DNA from: Clostridia bacterium
GTDB taxonomy: Bacteria; Bacillota; Clostridia; Lachnospirales; Cellulosilyticaceae
NCBI GenBank assembly: GCA_029239755.1
Contig: JARBUI010000002.1
Location: 248,001 to 312,000 of the forward strand
Direction of reading: 5' to 3'
Length of the DNA stretch: 64,000 nucleotides
Shown: positions 20,386-29,797 of the stretch, in pieces
Position numbering within the stretch: the first letter of the stretch is position 1
Layout: every line of letters starts with the position of its first letter
The notes under the pieces: generated by a model
The model's database searches: none
The model's input: only the letters and a program-made list of their open reading frames with translations
What the model was told of the DNA's origin: nothing
Made by a program: the position numbers and the translations under genes

Positions 20386-21039
20386 CTACCTCCCTATGAT
20401 AAGCCTCCCTAAAGCTTCTGTATCCCTTACCACATGATGGGCTCCTGCCTCTGTAAGTTCTTTTTCTGTCCTAAATCCCCATAGTACAGCTACTGATGTT
20501 ATGCCTGCATTTTGAGCCGTATACATATCAACATCTGAATCTCCAACATAAATACATTCTTCAGGGCTTACTTGAAAATGGCGAGCAATTTCCAGTACAA
20601 TAGCTGGATCTGGTTTACAAGGTATTCCTTGACGCTGACCAAACGCCAGCTCTATCTTTTCCCCAAACATAAGTTTAACCAGTTCTTTAGTATATTCATG
20701 GGGCTTATTTGAAGCTACTGCACAATGTATGCCACAGCCTTGCAATTTTTCAAGCAGTGGTACTATTCCCGCATAAGGCTCTGTATAATCTAAATTATGT
20801 GTAGCATAGTATGTATCAAATATTATTTTTACTCTTTGCACCGTTTCGTCGTTTCTTTCATTAATAGGGAGCATGCGCCAAATAAGCTTGTAAACCCCAT
20901 CTCCTACATATGTTTTATAAGTATCAATAGAATGCTCTTTAAAGCAGCAGGCTCTAAGCGCATAGTTACACGCATTAGCTAAATCTGTAATGGTATTAAG
21001 TAAGGTTCCGTCTAAATCAAATATGACTAACCGATACAT
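20386..21039 (-). CDS. gph: HAD-family phosphatase, phosphoglycolate phosphatase-like
   Basis: A 217-residue HAD hydrolase with nucleophile motif I FDLDGTLLNT at residues 7-16, motif II Ser in AVASNKP, the Lys in CKPDPAIV, and motif IV VGDSDVDMYTAQNAG. A helical type C1 cap (about 16-85) places it with Gph/PGP-type phosphatases. It probably removes phosphate from a small metabolite such as 2-phosphoglycolate, but substrates of this subfamily vary. It is followed in the reading direction by the bidirectional terminator. Confidence 0.88.
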   Translation of the reverse strand: MYRLVIFDLDGTLLNTITDLANACNYALRACCFKEHSIDTYKTYVGDGVYKLIWRMLPINERNDETVQRVKIIFDTYYATHNLDYTEPYAGIVPLLEKLQGCGIHCAVASNKPHEYTKELVKLMFGEKIELAFGQRQGIPCKPDPAIVLEIARHFQVSPEECIYVGDSDVDMYTAQNAGITSVAVLWGFRTEKELTEAGAHHVVRDTEALGRLIIGR

Positions 21040-21080
21040 TTTATTCCCTCCTTAAATGACTATCATTAAATATTTGATAA

Positions 21081-21380
21081 CTATAATAAAATATTACAGC
21101 CATACACAACACCTACTGCAATCATGGCTACAATCAGCAGGCCTTTTCCGTAATAGCCAAGTATAATAGCTGATAGCGTTCCGATAATGGCATACGGCAT
21201 GTGCTTCGTTGAGTAAAAAACATGCGGAAAAGTCATTGCCCCTAGTACAGCATAAGGTACATAATGCAAAAACGAACGGATATAGACCGATTGAATCTTT
21301 TTATTAAACAAGGTCAAAGGTAGTACCCTTGGTATGTAAGTAACAACTGCCATAATCAGCATTGCAAATAGTAAGTACAT
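21081..21380 (-). CDS. azlD: Branched-chain amino acid exporter small subunit, AzlD type
   Basis: A 99-residue membrane protein with three to four helices and the AzlD start (LLFAMLIMAVVTYIPRVLPL). It pairs with AzlC, whose stop codon overlaps its start by one base. Together they form the LIV-E type exporter of branched-chain amino acids. Confidence 0.9.
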   Translation of the reverse strand: MYLLFAMLIMAVVTYIPRVLPLTLFNKKIQSVYIRSFLHYVPYAVLGAMTFPHVFYSTKHMPYAIIGTLSAIILGYYGKGLLIVAMIAVGVVYGCNILL

Positions 21381-22126
21381 TAGCTTTCCTCCTTAATAGG
21401 GAATAAATAGGCTGCAGTTCCTGCCGCTATTAATGTAGCAATAATGACCGCAAACCCCGATGAAATATCCTTCAAATAAGGAGCATATTTAAATACACAG
21501 CTTAAGCTTACTGCTATGCCTGTAGTTACTAAAACAGCTCTTGACTCTCTAATAGCTGGCACAATAATCGCTATAAACATGGCGTAAAGTGCAATACCAA
21601 GAGCATCTTGCATAAGTGGCGGAAACAACATTGTTGTTGCAGCTCCTAAATAAGTCCCCAGTCCCCAGCCAATGTAAGGCAACGATATAAGACCCAGCAT
21701 AAATTCATAGCTTAGAGGCTGTTTTTCTAAAGACGCCATAGTAAAAATTTCGTCCGTGATACCAAAGGCTATAATCATTTTCTTAAATCGACCCATAGAT
21801 ACACTTAATTTTTGTGAAAGTGCCAATGACATTAAAAAGTAACGTATATTTATAATAAATACAGTAAGGGCTATTTCTATGTAAGCTGCACTATTAAAGA
21901 TAAGTCCAATCCCTGCAAATTGGCCTGCTGAAGTAAGATTAGTCATAGAAATGACAAGAGCACTTATCGGCGACAGCCCCCCTGCTGCTGCCATCATACC
22001 AAATGCAACCGAAACATATAAATAACCAAGTCCAATAGGCAGTCCTTTTTTTAATCCCCTTTTATATTCTTCTTTGTCCCACTTTGCCACCTTGCATACT
22101 CCCAAGCTTTCTAAACATTCTTTCAA
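21380..22126 (-). CDS. azlC: Branched-chain amino acid exporter large subunit, AzlC type
   Basis: A 248-residue membrane protein. The AzlC signatures KKGLPIGLGYLYVSVAFG and SALVISMTNLTSAGQFAG are near residues 24-75, followed by the ALTVFIINIRYFLMSLALS block. About seven helices are predicted by eye. It works with AzlD, encoded directly downstream, to export branched-chain amino acids. The first 20 residues before the conserved region are unusually long and may not all be translated. Confidence 0.92.
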   Translation of the reverse strand: MKECLESLGVCKVAKWDKEEYKRGLKKGLPIGLGYLYVSVAFGMMAAAGGLSPISALVISMTNLTSAGQFAGIGLIFNSAAYIEIALTVFIINIRYFLMSLALSQKLSVSMGRFKKMIIAFGITDEIFTMASLEKQPLSYEFMLGLISLPYIGWGLGTYLGAATTMLFPPLMQDALGIALYAMFIAIIVPAIRESRAVLVTTGIAVSLSCVFKYAPYLKDISSGFAVIIATLIAAGTAAYLFPIKEES

Positions 22127-22194
22127 AAGATCACTCCCTCACGCATCCCCTGACATTGTATAAATGTCCTCTATGTAATGGCCCACAGGTGTTT

Positions 22195-22244
22195 AAAAAT
22201 AGTACATAAAGCAGAAATTCTTACATGCTCCATGTACTATTTTT
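22195..22244 (-). terminator. Terminator after hpt
   Basis: AAAAATAGTACAT and its perfect complement (22232-22244) form a 13-bp stem 30 bases beyond the hpt stop; on the minus strand the stem ends in T residues. Confidence 0.7.
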
Positions 22245-22273
22245 ATGCTGTCACGCTTTATTTTCTGTAAGAC

Positions 22274-22825
22274 CTACTTTTCGTATACTTCTCTCTTTAA
22301 AACGCCTACAAAAGGTAAGTTTCTGTACATTTCTGCATAATCAATGCCATATCCAACTATAAACTCATCAGGAACTTCAAAACCTAAATAATCAATAGCC
22401 ACATGTTCTTTTCTACGGGCTGGTTTATCTAATAAGGTACATATTTTAATACCTGCTGGGTTTCTGGTAAGAAGCATTTCCTTAAGATATTTTAATGTTA
22501 ACCCACTGTCAACAATATCCTCTACAATAAGCAGATGCTTATTTTCAGCGCTGTTTTCTAAATCTTTAAGAATTCTTACGACCCCTGAGGATTCTGTTGT
22601 ATTCCCATAGCTGGATACAACCATAAAATCTATTTTAAGAGGAATATTAATTTTTCTCACTAAGTCACTTGTAAAAATGTTAGAACCCTTAAGTATGCCT
22701 ACAACAATAAGTTCCTTACCTTCATAATCTTTTGTTATCATTTCACCTAATTCTGCTATACGTGCTTCTAAATCCTCAGCAGAAAAAAGTACTTTTTCTA
22801 TATCATTTCGCATCTCTTTGTACAC
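22274..22825 (-). CDS. hpt: Hypoxanthine phosphoribosyltransferase
   Basis: A 183-residue purine salvage enzyme converting hypoxanthine or guanine plus PRPP to IMP or GMP. The PRPP loop LIVEDIVDSGLTLKYL is near residues 98-113, the flexible loop has VSSYGNTTESSG, and KPARRKEHVAIDYLGFEVPDEFIVGYGIDY is cut by the usual purine-binding Lys and Asp. Length equals the family norm. It is a single gene with its own terminator. Confidence 0.95.
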   Translation of the reverse strand: MYKEMRNDIEKVLFSAEDLEARIAELGEMITKDYEGKELIVVGILKGSNIFTSDLVRKINIPLKIDFMVVSSYGNTTESSGVVRILKDLENSAENKHLLIVEDIVDSGLTLKYLKEMLLTRNPAGIKICTLLDKPARRKEHVAIDYLGFEVPDEFIVGYGIDYAEMYRNLPFVGVLKREVYEK

Positions 22826-22960
22826 CTCTACTTTTATATTTTTATACCTATTGCAGTATCCTAGGCCTTACCTAAGATACTCCTAAACGAAAAGTTGAAA
22901 GGGATCTGCTTTCAGCCTTGCAACTATCTAAGTATAGCTCAAAAATCAAGCTAAGTAAAA

Positions 22961-23764
22961 TTATAAATGATGAAATATCGGTTTTCCTTTTTCAAATGTT
23001 GTATAGTAATTAAAACCAATATTTTTTATAAGTAAAGCCGCCTCATCCCATAAATATCCTATGTGCTGCGTATAATGACTGTCTGAGCCAATCGTTATGA
23101 TCTGTCCACCCATGTCTAAATACATTTTAAGGACTTCAATCTGAGGATTAAAATGTCCAACTCCATACCGTATACCTGATGTATTAATTTCTATTCCCCG
23201 TCCGCTTTCAATAAGCTCTTTAAGGATTTGATAAATAAGATCCTTATAGTCACTGACTGTTAAAATCTTATGAGCAAAGGATCCATACCGGTTAATATAA
23301 TCGATATGCCCATAGACACTAAAATGCGGAAATGTTTTAACTGCATTCAAAACATTTTCAAAATACTTAGTATAGGCCTGTATCTGAGTTCTGCTGTCAA
23401 AAAAGTTATTGAGAAACAAATCTACATTTTCACATTTATGGGTAGAACATATGATGAAATCAAGATCACAATCCTCGATAAATTTAAAGATTTCTTCTCG
23501 CCACCGCTCTTCGTACCCTATTTCAATCCCTTGTTTTATCTTTATTCTGCCCTTGTATCGCTCCTGCATTTCCTTTACAGCTTCTAAATAACCACTCATC
23601 AGCATATTAGGCTGAATGATACCATTAATAGGTCCTTTTTCAAAATGGTCAGTGATGGCTATTTCATCAAACCCCTGTCTGATAGCTTCTTCTATCTGCA
23701 ATTCAATAGGCTCATTACTGTCATGTGAAAAATGCGTGTGTACGTGGTAGTCTGCTCTATACAT
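22961..23764 (-). CDS. PHP-domain phosphatase, histidinol-phosphatase (HisK/HisJ) type
   Basis: A 267-residue PHP hydrolase. Metal ligands appear as DYHVHTHFSHDS at residues 4-15, the ITDHFEKG motif, the Glu in QGIEIGYEE, the FIICSTHKC block, YGHIDYINRYG and the final GSDSHYTQHIG. Those are the trinuclear-site motifs of HisJ histidinol-phosphatases. It overlaps the upstream FAD-protein gene by 8 bases. No other histidine biosynthesis gene is nearby, so the exact phosphoester substrate remains open. Confidence 0.88.
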   Translation of the reverse strand: MYRADYHVHTHFSHDSNEPIELQIEEAIRQGFDEIAITDHFEKGPINGIIQPNMLMSGYLEAVKEMQERYKGRIKIKQGIEIGYEERWREEIFKFIEDCDLDFIICSTHKCENVDLFLNNFFDSRTQIQAYTKYFENVLNAVKTFPHFSVYGHIDYINRYGSFAHKILTVSDYKDLIYQILKELIESGRGIEINTSGIRYGVGHFNPQIEVLKMYLDMGGQIITIGSDSHYTQHIGYLWDEAALLIKNIGFNYYTTFEKGKPIFHHL

Positions 23765-25352
23765 TTCCCTTAATCCCCTTATATTCTTTTATAACAGCTT
23801 CGGCTATCTCTATCCCATCTACTGCTGCTGAGATAATGCCTCCTGCATAGCCTGCACCCTCTCCCGCTGGATAAATACCCCTAAGATTACTTTGATACGC
23901 AGCATCTCTTGGCAAACGTACAGGCGATGATGTTCTTGTTTCAAAACCAGTAAAAAGTGCATCTTCATGGTCAAAATATTTTATCTTTTGTCCAAATGCT
24001 CTTATGGCTTCATCTATTGCCTCTGCAATAAAACCTGGCAGCTTAGATCTCATATTAGTAAGTTTAATCCCTGGCTTATAGCTTGGCTTTACAGCTCCAA
24101 TACCAGTACTGATTTGATTATTCAAAAAATCTCCTACCCGTTGAACAGGTGCGTAATAAGTACCTCCTCCTAACTCATAGGCTAATTTTTCAAATTGTCT
24201 TTGCAGTTCAACACCTGCAAGTGGATGTTCACTTCTGTAATCTGATGGCCCTACATTCACAACTATAGCGCTGTTTGCATTTTTGCTGTCCCTTTTATAT
24301 TCACTCATACCATTTGTAACAATCATTCCCTCTTCTGAAGCTGATGCAATGACATAGCCTCCAGGACACATACAAAAACTGTAGACTGCTCTCCCGTTTT
24401 TTGCATGATGTACAAGCTTATAATCCGCAGCACCTAATTTAGGATGATCCTTATAGGTACCATATTGCGCCTCATTAATCCAATCCTGAAGATGTTCAAT
24501 TCGCATACCTAGGGCAAAAGGTTTCTGCTCCATTCTCACATTTTTATTATAGAGCATCTCAAATGTATCTCTTGCACTATGTCCTATTGCAAGAATACAA
24601 ATGTCTGTGCTAATCTCACTGCATTTATTAATCTCTACAGCAGTAATATGATTATCTTCTATACATATATTAGTGACAGTGCTTTCAAATTTAAATTCTC
24701 CGCCTAGCCTTATAATGGTTTCCCGTATGTTTTTTATAACTTCTCTTAATACATCTGTTCCTATATGGGGTTTATTTTTATATAAAATATCAGCTGGTGC
24801 CCCGGCCTCTACAAATTCTTCTAATACCTTGTATGATCTCTTATTTTTAATTTGAGTTGTAAGCTTTCCATCGGAAAAGGTTCCTGCACCGCCTTCACCA
24901 AACTGTACATTAGAAGAACTGTCAAACGCCCCTGTTTCCCAAAATCTATTAACGTCGTTAACTCTTTCTTCTACTTTCTTACCCCTTTCAATGACAATAG
25001 GGTTAAACCCTGATTGTGCTAAAATGAGTGCAGCAAATAAGCCGCATGGTCCGCTTCCAACAACAACAGGTCTATGATTTAATACCTTTTCCCCCTTTTT
25101 TGGATAATAATATGTTTTATCCGGCGCCGCGAGGGCAGGATACTTAGCTAAAAGCTCAGCTTCCTTTGTCGTTTGTACATCTATAGTATAGACAAACCTA
25201 ATATCATCCTTTTTTCTAGCATCTACTGCTTGTTTAAAGATTGTATAATCTATAACATCATATGCTTTTATCTTTAACTTCTTTGCAATCTTAGAAATAA
25301 TTCTGCTTTCATCCTCATCTAATGTCAGTTTTATATCTTGAACTCTTATCAT
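23757..25352 (-). CDS. FAD-dependent dehydrogenase of the COG2509 type
   Basis: A 531-residue flavoprotein of uncharacterised function. Residues 1-70 are a ferredoxin-like N-terminal region; the FAD-binding Rossmann motif is VVVGSGPCGLFAALILAQSG near 96-115, followed by VIERGKKVEERVNDV, the NVQFGEGGAGTFSDGKL block and a C-terminal GIYPAGEGAGYAGGIISAA FAD signature. It is co-transcribed with a second FAD protein (3-base gap) and the PHP phosphatase (overlap). The family is widespread in Firmicutes; its substrate is not known to me. Confidence 0.88.
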   Translation of the reverse strand: MIRVQDIKLTLDEDESRIISKIAKKLKIKAYDVIDYTIFKQAVDARKKDDIRFVYTIDVQTTKEAELLAKYPALAAPDKTYYYPKKGEKVLNHRPVVVGSGPCGLFAALILAQSGFNPIVIERGKKVEERVNDVNRFWETGAFDSSSNVQFGEGGAGTFSDGKLTTQIKNKRSYKVLEEFVEAGAPADILYKNKPHIGTDVLREVIKNIRETIIRLGGEFKFESTVTNICIEDNHITAVEINKCSEISTDICILAIGHSARDTFEMLYNKNVRMEQKPFALGMRIEHLQDWINEAQYGTYKDHPKLGAADYKLVHHAKNGRAVYSFCMCPGGYVIASASEEGMIVTNGMSEYKRDSKNANSAIVVNVGPSDYRSEHPLAGVELQRQFEKLAYELGGGTYYAPVQRVGDFLNNQISTGIGAVKPSYKPGIKLTNMRSKLPGFIAEAIDEAIRAFGQKIKYFDHEDALFTGFETRTSSPVRLPRDAAYQSNLRGIYPAGEGAGYAGGIISAAVDGIEIAEAVIKEYKGIKGNV

Positions 25353-25354
25353 TA

Positions 25355-26599
25355 TTATTCCTCATTTCTTTTGCTTGCATGCAGCCCTGCCAAATATCCG
25401 GTCGACCATGCCCATTGTAAGTTATATCCACCGCAGTCTCCATCTATATCAAGCACTTCTCCAGTAATATAAATACCTTTCGCTTTCTTAGAGGCCATTG
25501 TCGTAAGATCTATTTCGCTAAGCTTAACCCCTCCAGCTGTAGCCTGTGCATATTTATATCCTCTTGTTCCATCTGTTTCAAATACAAATTTTTTAATTGT
25601 TTCTGCAAGTTTCTCTATCGCATCATATTCTAAATCTTCACATCTCATATGTAAAGAAGCTATGCCTGCATATTTAATGATAGGTATTGTTATTCTCTTA
25701 TGGAGCCATCCTATAAAAAGTTCTTCTATCGTCCGCGTTCCCCAAAGAGCAATTCTGCTATAAATCTTACTAACTACTTCATCATAGCTCATAGATGGAA
25801 GCAGATCTAAAATAATACATGCTTTTTTGCCTTCTAGTTTCGCCTTTGATGCCACTCTGCTTAGCTGAAAGATTGGCGGGCCTGACAAACCATCTTCAGT
25901 AAACAGTACTTCTCCATATTCTTTCCTTATAAACTGCCCTTCCACATATGCTGATGCATCACACGTTATTTTTGTTCCTTTCATCATTTTACAATAATGT
26001 GAACTTGAAACAATATGAACTAGGGTAGGAAATGTTGGGATAATAGTATGTCCTAACTTTCTAAGCAGCTGATACCCTGTGGCATCACATCCAAAACTTA
26101 CATTTGCCATGCCGCCAGTAGCAATTATGACCTTTGATGCATCATATGTAATACTATTTTCACACAGTATCTGCCAAGTATCCTTTTTCTGAATGATTTG
26201 AACAACCTTTGTTTCTGTCTTAATATCTACATTTAATCTATCAAGCTCCATTCTAAGCACATCAAGAACACTTGAAGCTTGTTCAGAAAAAGGATAGACC
26301 TTATCGCCTTCTACGAGAGGCAACACGCCAAGTTCCTCAAAAAAATCCTTAATTGTTTCATAGTTAATATGTTTGAGCGGATAAGAAAAATCATCCTTTG
26401 AACTTGTGTGATAATATTTATCCTCTATATGCGTATTAGTGAGATTACATCTGCCATTACCGGTCACTAATATTTTTTTACCTACTCTATTTAATCTTTC
26501 TAATAAAATAACATGGGCGCCCTCTCTGGCAGCAATAATACTTGCAATGATCCCTGATGCCCCACCACCAATTACTACAATATCAGCCATATGTTTCAT
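25355..26599 (-). CDS. BaiN/HI0933-family FAD-dependent oxidoreductase
   Basis: A 414-residue flavoprotein. It begins with the dinucleotide-binding VVIGGGASGIIASIIAAREG (residues 8-27), then VGKKILVTGNGRCNLTN, and ends with GIYITGEVLDIDGDCGGYNL followed by QWAWSTGY, all hallmarks of the HI0933/YhiN/BaiN family. Some relatives reduce flavins or bile-acid intermediates; the role here is not clear. It is the first gene of a three-gene run with the COG2509 protein and the PHP phosphatase. Confidence 0.9.
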   Translation of the reverse strand: MKHMADIVVIGGGASGIIASIIAAREGAHVILLERLNRVGKKILVTGNGRCNLTNTHIEDKYYHTSSKDDFSYPLKHINYETIKDFFEELGVLPLVEGDKVYPFSEQASSVLDVLRMELDRLNVDIKTETKVVQIIQKKDTWQILCENSITYDASKVIIATGGMANVSFGCDATGYQLLRKLGHTIIPTFPTLVHIVSSSHYCKMMKGTKITCDASAYVEGQFIRKEYGEVLFTEDGLSGPPIFQLSRVASKAKLEGKKACIILDLLPSMSYDEVVSKIYSRIALWGTRTIEELFIGWLHKRITIPIIKYAGIASLHMRCEDLEYDAIEKLAETIKKFVFETDGTRGYKYAQATAGGVKLSEIDLTTMASKKAKGIYITGEVLDIDGDCGGYNLQWAWSTGYLAGLHASKRNEE

Positions 26600-26672
26600 C
26601 CTCTCTTCGCTTCTATTTTAGTGATAAAAACTCTTTTTTGCAAGCATAATAAGGCTACCTTTTTAGGCAGCC

Positions 26673-27284
26673 TTATTCCTCTTCACAGGATTGTAAGATT
26701 TTTTCTATATATGCTGGATTATTTAAAAGCTCATCTTTTTGAACAGCGGATATCTGAATCTGCTCTTTTAATAATAGACTATAAATTTGCCTTGAAAAAT
26801 GAGTTGCTAAAACATTGAGCTTCGTATACTGCTTAGTTTCGCCATTTTCAACGATACATAGTACATCATCCTGAATACCTAATCTATATTGAACTTGCAT
26901 ATTTTCAGGCGCTAAAACCTTTTTGAGAGCTATTTCACGCTCATTAAATGTTACAAGTTCATATTCCTGAAATTTATCTTGTATGTCTATTTGACTTAAT
27001 CCTAATAATGTTAAAGGGTCAATATTTTTATCATCAATAGTGTTATTATTCTTATCAACAACTAGTAAATGAATATGTGTATCAATTTGAACCGTTTCTT
27101 CCTCTGTACTTTTAGTATTGGCTAAAACATCAACACTTTTTTCACTTCTGCTTATTACATTGTCAGTAGTCGTTTCAGGTATCATGGCACTATTTCTCAT
27201 ATAATAATAACTGATTATAAAAAGTATAAAAAATAGCATAACGCCAATTAAAAGTGTCAAAAAATATTGCTTCTTTTTAAGCAT
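26673..27284 (-). CDS. Membrane-anchored protein of unknown function
   Basis: I do not recognise this 203-residue protein with certainty. It has one N-terminal membrane helix (about residues 8-27), a low-complexity Ser/Thr/Glu linker, and an extracytoplasmic domain. The C-terminal half (YRLGIQDDVLCIVENGE, then a region rich in Leu and Ile) recalls the BofC C-terminal domain of spore-formers, but similarity is too weak to name it. It lies between the flippase gene (upstream on this strand) and the flavoprotein group. Confidence 0.6.
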   Translation of the reverse strand: MLKKKQYFLTLLIGVMLFFILFIISYYYMRNSAMIPETTTDNVISRSEKSVDVLANTKSTEEETVQIDTHIHLLVVDKNNNTIDDKNIDPLTLLGLSQIDIQDKFQEYELVTFNEREIALKKVLAPENMQVQYRLGIQDDVLCIVENGETKQYTKLNVLATHFSRQIYSLLLKEQIQISAVQKDELLNNPAYIEKILQSCEEE

Positions 27285-27388
27285 ACTGCACTTCCTTCAT
27301 GTATTTAAAAATACTGTTTATTGGAATTATGTCTAAAATTTTATTTTTTATACACATTAGGGAAATTTTTTATCATTCATGAGATCAT

Positions 27389-29041
27389 CTATGCCTTCAA
27401 AAGCTTAATAAGCTTCTTACCTCCAGGGAAATAGAGCAAGTCCTTTTTTGTAATAGCCCTCGTCGCAATTCCAGCAAAAAGATAAATAAGCATAGCAATA
27501 GGTATAATAACAATGATCCATAGTTTTGGATGAGGCAAAACAAACATAAGTCCACTGTAGATAGCGTAAGACAGCACGCCCATAATAAGCGCACTTAGCA
27601 TTGGTTTAAAGAAAATTTTCTTCCAGTTAAAATGCATATGAACGCTTCTTCTTAAATAATTGATATTTAGAACAGCATAAATAAAATAACATAATGTCGT
27701 ACTGTGTATGACACCATAAATATGAAGCGTTGGTATAGACAGTACTATAAAATTCACAATAACTTTTACCGCACATGCTATTATTGCATTCATTGTTGGT
27801 ATATTAGGTTTCCCCATCCCTTGAAGCACCCCTGCGCTAAGCTGCGCAAGAGCTATAAAAATAATACCTATTGCACCATTAGCAAGCAGCTTATCTCCTG
27901 TTGGCTCTGAAAAAAGCAGTGTTATAACGGGTGTTGCAAAAAGTGCAAGTCCGACAGCTGACGGAGCGCCAATTAGAAGCCCTGTTTTAAAAATCAGCTT
28001 GATTTTTCTCCTTACATCTTTATAATCATTCACTGCAGTACTTGCAGCAATAGCCGGCATTGCTGCTCCTCCTAGCTGTATCACCAGACTAATAGGAACA
28101 TTTAAAAGTGTGTAATATTTAATTGAAAATTGTCCTATTAAATTTTTTACTATATCGCCTGTTGATAAACTATCTGCCTCTGGAATGGGAATCAAATGCA
28201 GGAGACTGTTAGTCTTTAAATAATCGACTGAAGCAGGCAGCATTCTTGTTGCCATACTCGTATCAATAAGTGTCATAATAGAAAAAATCGATGTGCTGAC
28301 AATAACAGGAATCATCATGATAAGAATTTGTTTAAGAATAGTTCCTGTACTCTCATATCTATAGATCTCACTATGATTCATTTTTTTAATAACCTTAGGG
28401 CGATCCCACCAATAAATAACGAGTAATGTTCCAAGGCCTGCAAGCGCCCCGATACCTGTTCCTAGAGTACTGCCTGTAACAGCAACAGTTAAGCTATATT
28501 GCACAAGCAAATAGGCTAGTAACACACTAAAAATAACATTAAAAATCTGCTCTACAATTTGAGAGACTGCCGTAGGACCCATACTGTTTTGACCTTGAAA
28601 ATAGCCTCTCATAACAGCAATAACAGTTGCAATAACTACTGTAGGGGCAAGCGCTCTAATGGGCATGGTGACGTCACTGCCTGGAAATAATGCTGCTGAA
28701 ATAAAACCTGCTCCGAACCACATAGCTACACCCAGCAAAGAGGCTGTTATAACCGAATATATCATTGCAATTTTATAGACCCTATGTGCATCTTTATAGG
28801 CACCAACAGCTTCTCTTTCTGCAATTAACTTTGATAAGGCACTTGGCATAGAAATAGCCGTCAAAGTTAAAATGACAGCATAAACATTATATGCCATGCT
28901 ATACAGGCCGTTGCCTACATCTCCTATTATATTAGTAATGGGGATCCTATAAAGGAGACCGATGATTCTGCTTACAAATACCCCTATGCCTAAAATCATT
29001 GCTCCTTTTACAATCCCTTGTTTATTTATATTATTTTCCAT
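27389..29041 (-). CDS. SpoVB/MurJ-like polysaccharide or lipid II flippase
   Basis: A 550-residue multispanning protein of the MOP superfamily with about fourteen helices. The N-terminus (GAMILGIGVFVSRIIGLLYRIP) and the block MAYNVYAVILTLTAISMPSALSKL are typical of SpoVB and related flippases of clostridia. Such proteins move undecaprenyl-linked sugar precursors across the membrane, for cell wall or spore cortex building. The gene is single and has its own RBS. Its sporulation role versus a general wall role cannot be separated from sequence. Confidence 0.88.
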   Translation of the reverse strand: MENNINKQGIVKGAMILGIGVFVSRIIGLLYRIPITNIIGDVGNGLYSMAYNVYAVILTLTAISMPSALSKLIAEREAVGAYKDAHRVYKIAMIYSVITASLLGVAMWFGAGFISAALFPGSDVTMPIRALAPTVVIATVIAVMRGYFQGQNSMGPTAVSQIVEQIFNVIFSVLLAYLLVQYSLTVAVTGSTLGTGIGALAGLGTLLVIYWWDRPKVIKKMNHSEIYRYESTGTILKQILIMMIPVIVSTSIFSIMTLIDTSMATRMLPASVDYLKTNSLLHLIPIPEADSLSTGDIVKNLIGQFSIKYYTLLNVPISLVIQLGGAAMPAIAASTAVNDYKDVRRKIKLIFKTGLLIGAPSAVGLALFATPVITLLFSEPTGDKLLANGAIGIIFIALAQLSAGVLQGMGKPNIPTMNAIIACAVKVIVNFIVLSIPTLHIYGVIHSTTLCYFIYAVLNINYLRRSVHMHFNWKKIFFKPMLSALIMGVLSYAIYSGLMFVLPHPKLWIIVIIPIAMLIYLFAGIATRAITKKDLLYFPGGKKLIKLLKA

Positions 29042-29150
29042 AGTATTCCTCTGCCTTTAAATATAGTATTTCCTTATCTTGCATGCTTAAAACATTTTAA
29101 CATATATTTGAAGGTGAATACATATTTATTTTAATTTGTTTAGGCTAACA

Positions 29151-29178
29151 AAAAAAGGACAGCTTTTTGTGCTATCCT
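29151..29178 (-). terminator. Terminator after the DtxR-like gene
   Basis: On the minus strand AGGATAGC and GCTGTCCT form an 8-bp stem followed by seven T. It lies directly against the stop codon of the gene to its right. Confidence 0.8.
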
Positions 29179-29640
29179 CTATAATCTTTCATTTTCTGGA
29201 ATGGGCGGGAGCAGTTTAGATGTAACCTTCTTTTTCATAAGCAGCTGATAGCGCCTTGATATTTCTGGATACTGCCTGTTAAATAAAACAAACTTCTCTA
29301 TTGCTTCTAAGCTCTCATAAGATAAGTATTGCTGCATCGTTTCTTTTTCTAATTCTTTATTTTCTTTAATTTGTAATAGTCCTAGAAACTCATCAACCAG
29401 TGATTCTCTTGCAATAAGGTATTCTGCCATTTGTTTTCCTTGTTCAGTCATCTTAAGGGGTTGATAAGGTGAATAAATAATATATTTTTGATAATGCATT
29501 CTTTGAAGTGCCTGAATCGTTTTTTGAAGAGGCTGATTAATCTGTTTGGCTATATCTGTACTCTTTAGTTCTTTATCTGCGAGTGCCATCTTATAAATAC
29601 CCACCAAATATTTTTCTAAGCTCGAAGACAGCATACACAT
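29179..29640 (-). CDS. DtxR/MntR-fold winged-helix regulator lacking metal ligands
   Basis: A 153-residue protein whose first 70 residues align with the MntR/DtxR DNA-binding domain (SLEKYLVGIYKMA, then STDIAKQINQPLQKTIQALQ, then PLKMTEQGKQMAEYLI). In MntR the metal ligands are Asp8, Glu11, His77, Glu99, Glu102 and His103. By eye the first two are replaced by Lys and Val, the RHELLE segment reads ARESLV, and the EHH segment has lost both His. It therefore probably does not sense Mn or Fe in the known way. The gene stands alone and its targets are unknown. Confidence 0.7.
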   Translation of the reverse strand: MCMLSSSLEKYLVGIYKMALADKELKSTDIAKQINQPLQKTIQALQRMHYQKYIIYSPYQPLKMTEQGKQMAEYLIARESLVDEFLGLLQIKENKELEKETMQQYLSYESLEAIEKFVLFNRQYPEISRRYQLLMKKKVTSKLLPPIPENERL

Positions 29641-29797
29641 TCCTCCTTCATTTTTAACTACAATAAATATATGCCTTGAAGTTTATTAAAATGCCTATTA
29701 TTAGTATATGTTTTAAGTTTTATTTATTAATTGACATGCAAGCCCAGCGCATATTACAATCAGTAGGAGAATACTTTATATAGAAGGAGGTGAATCT

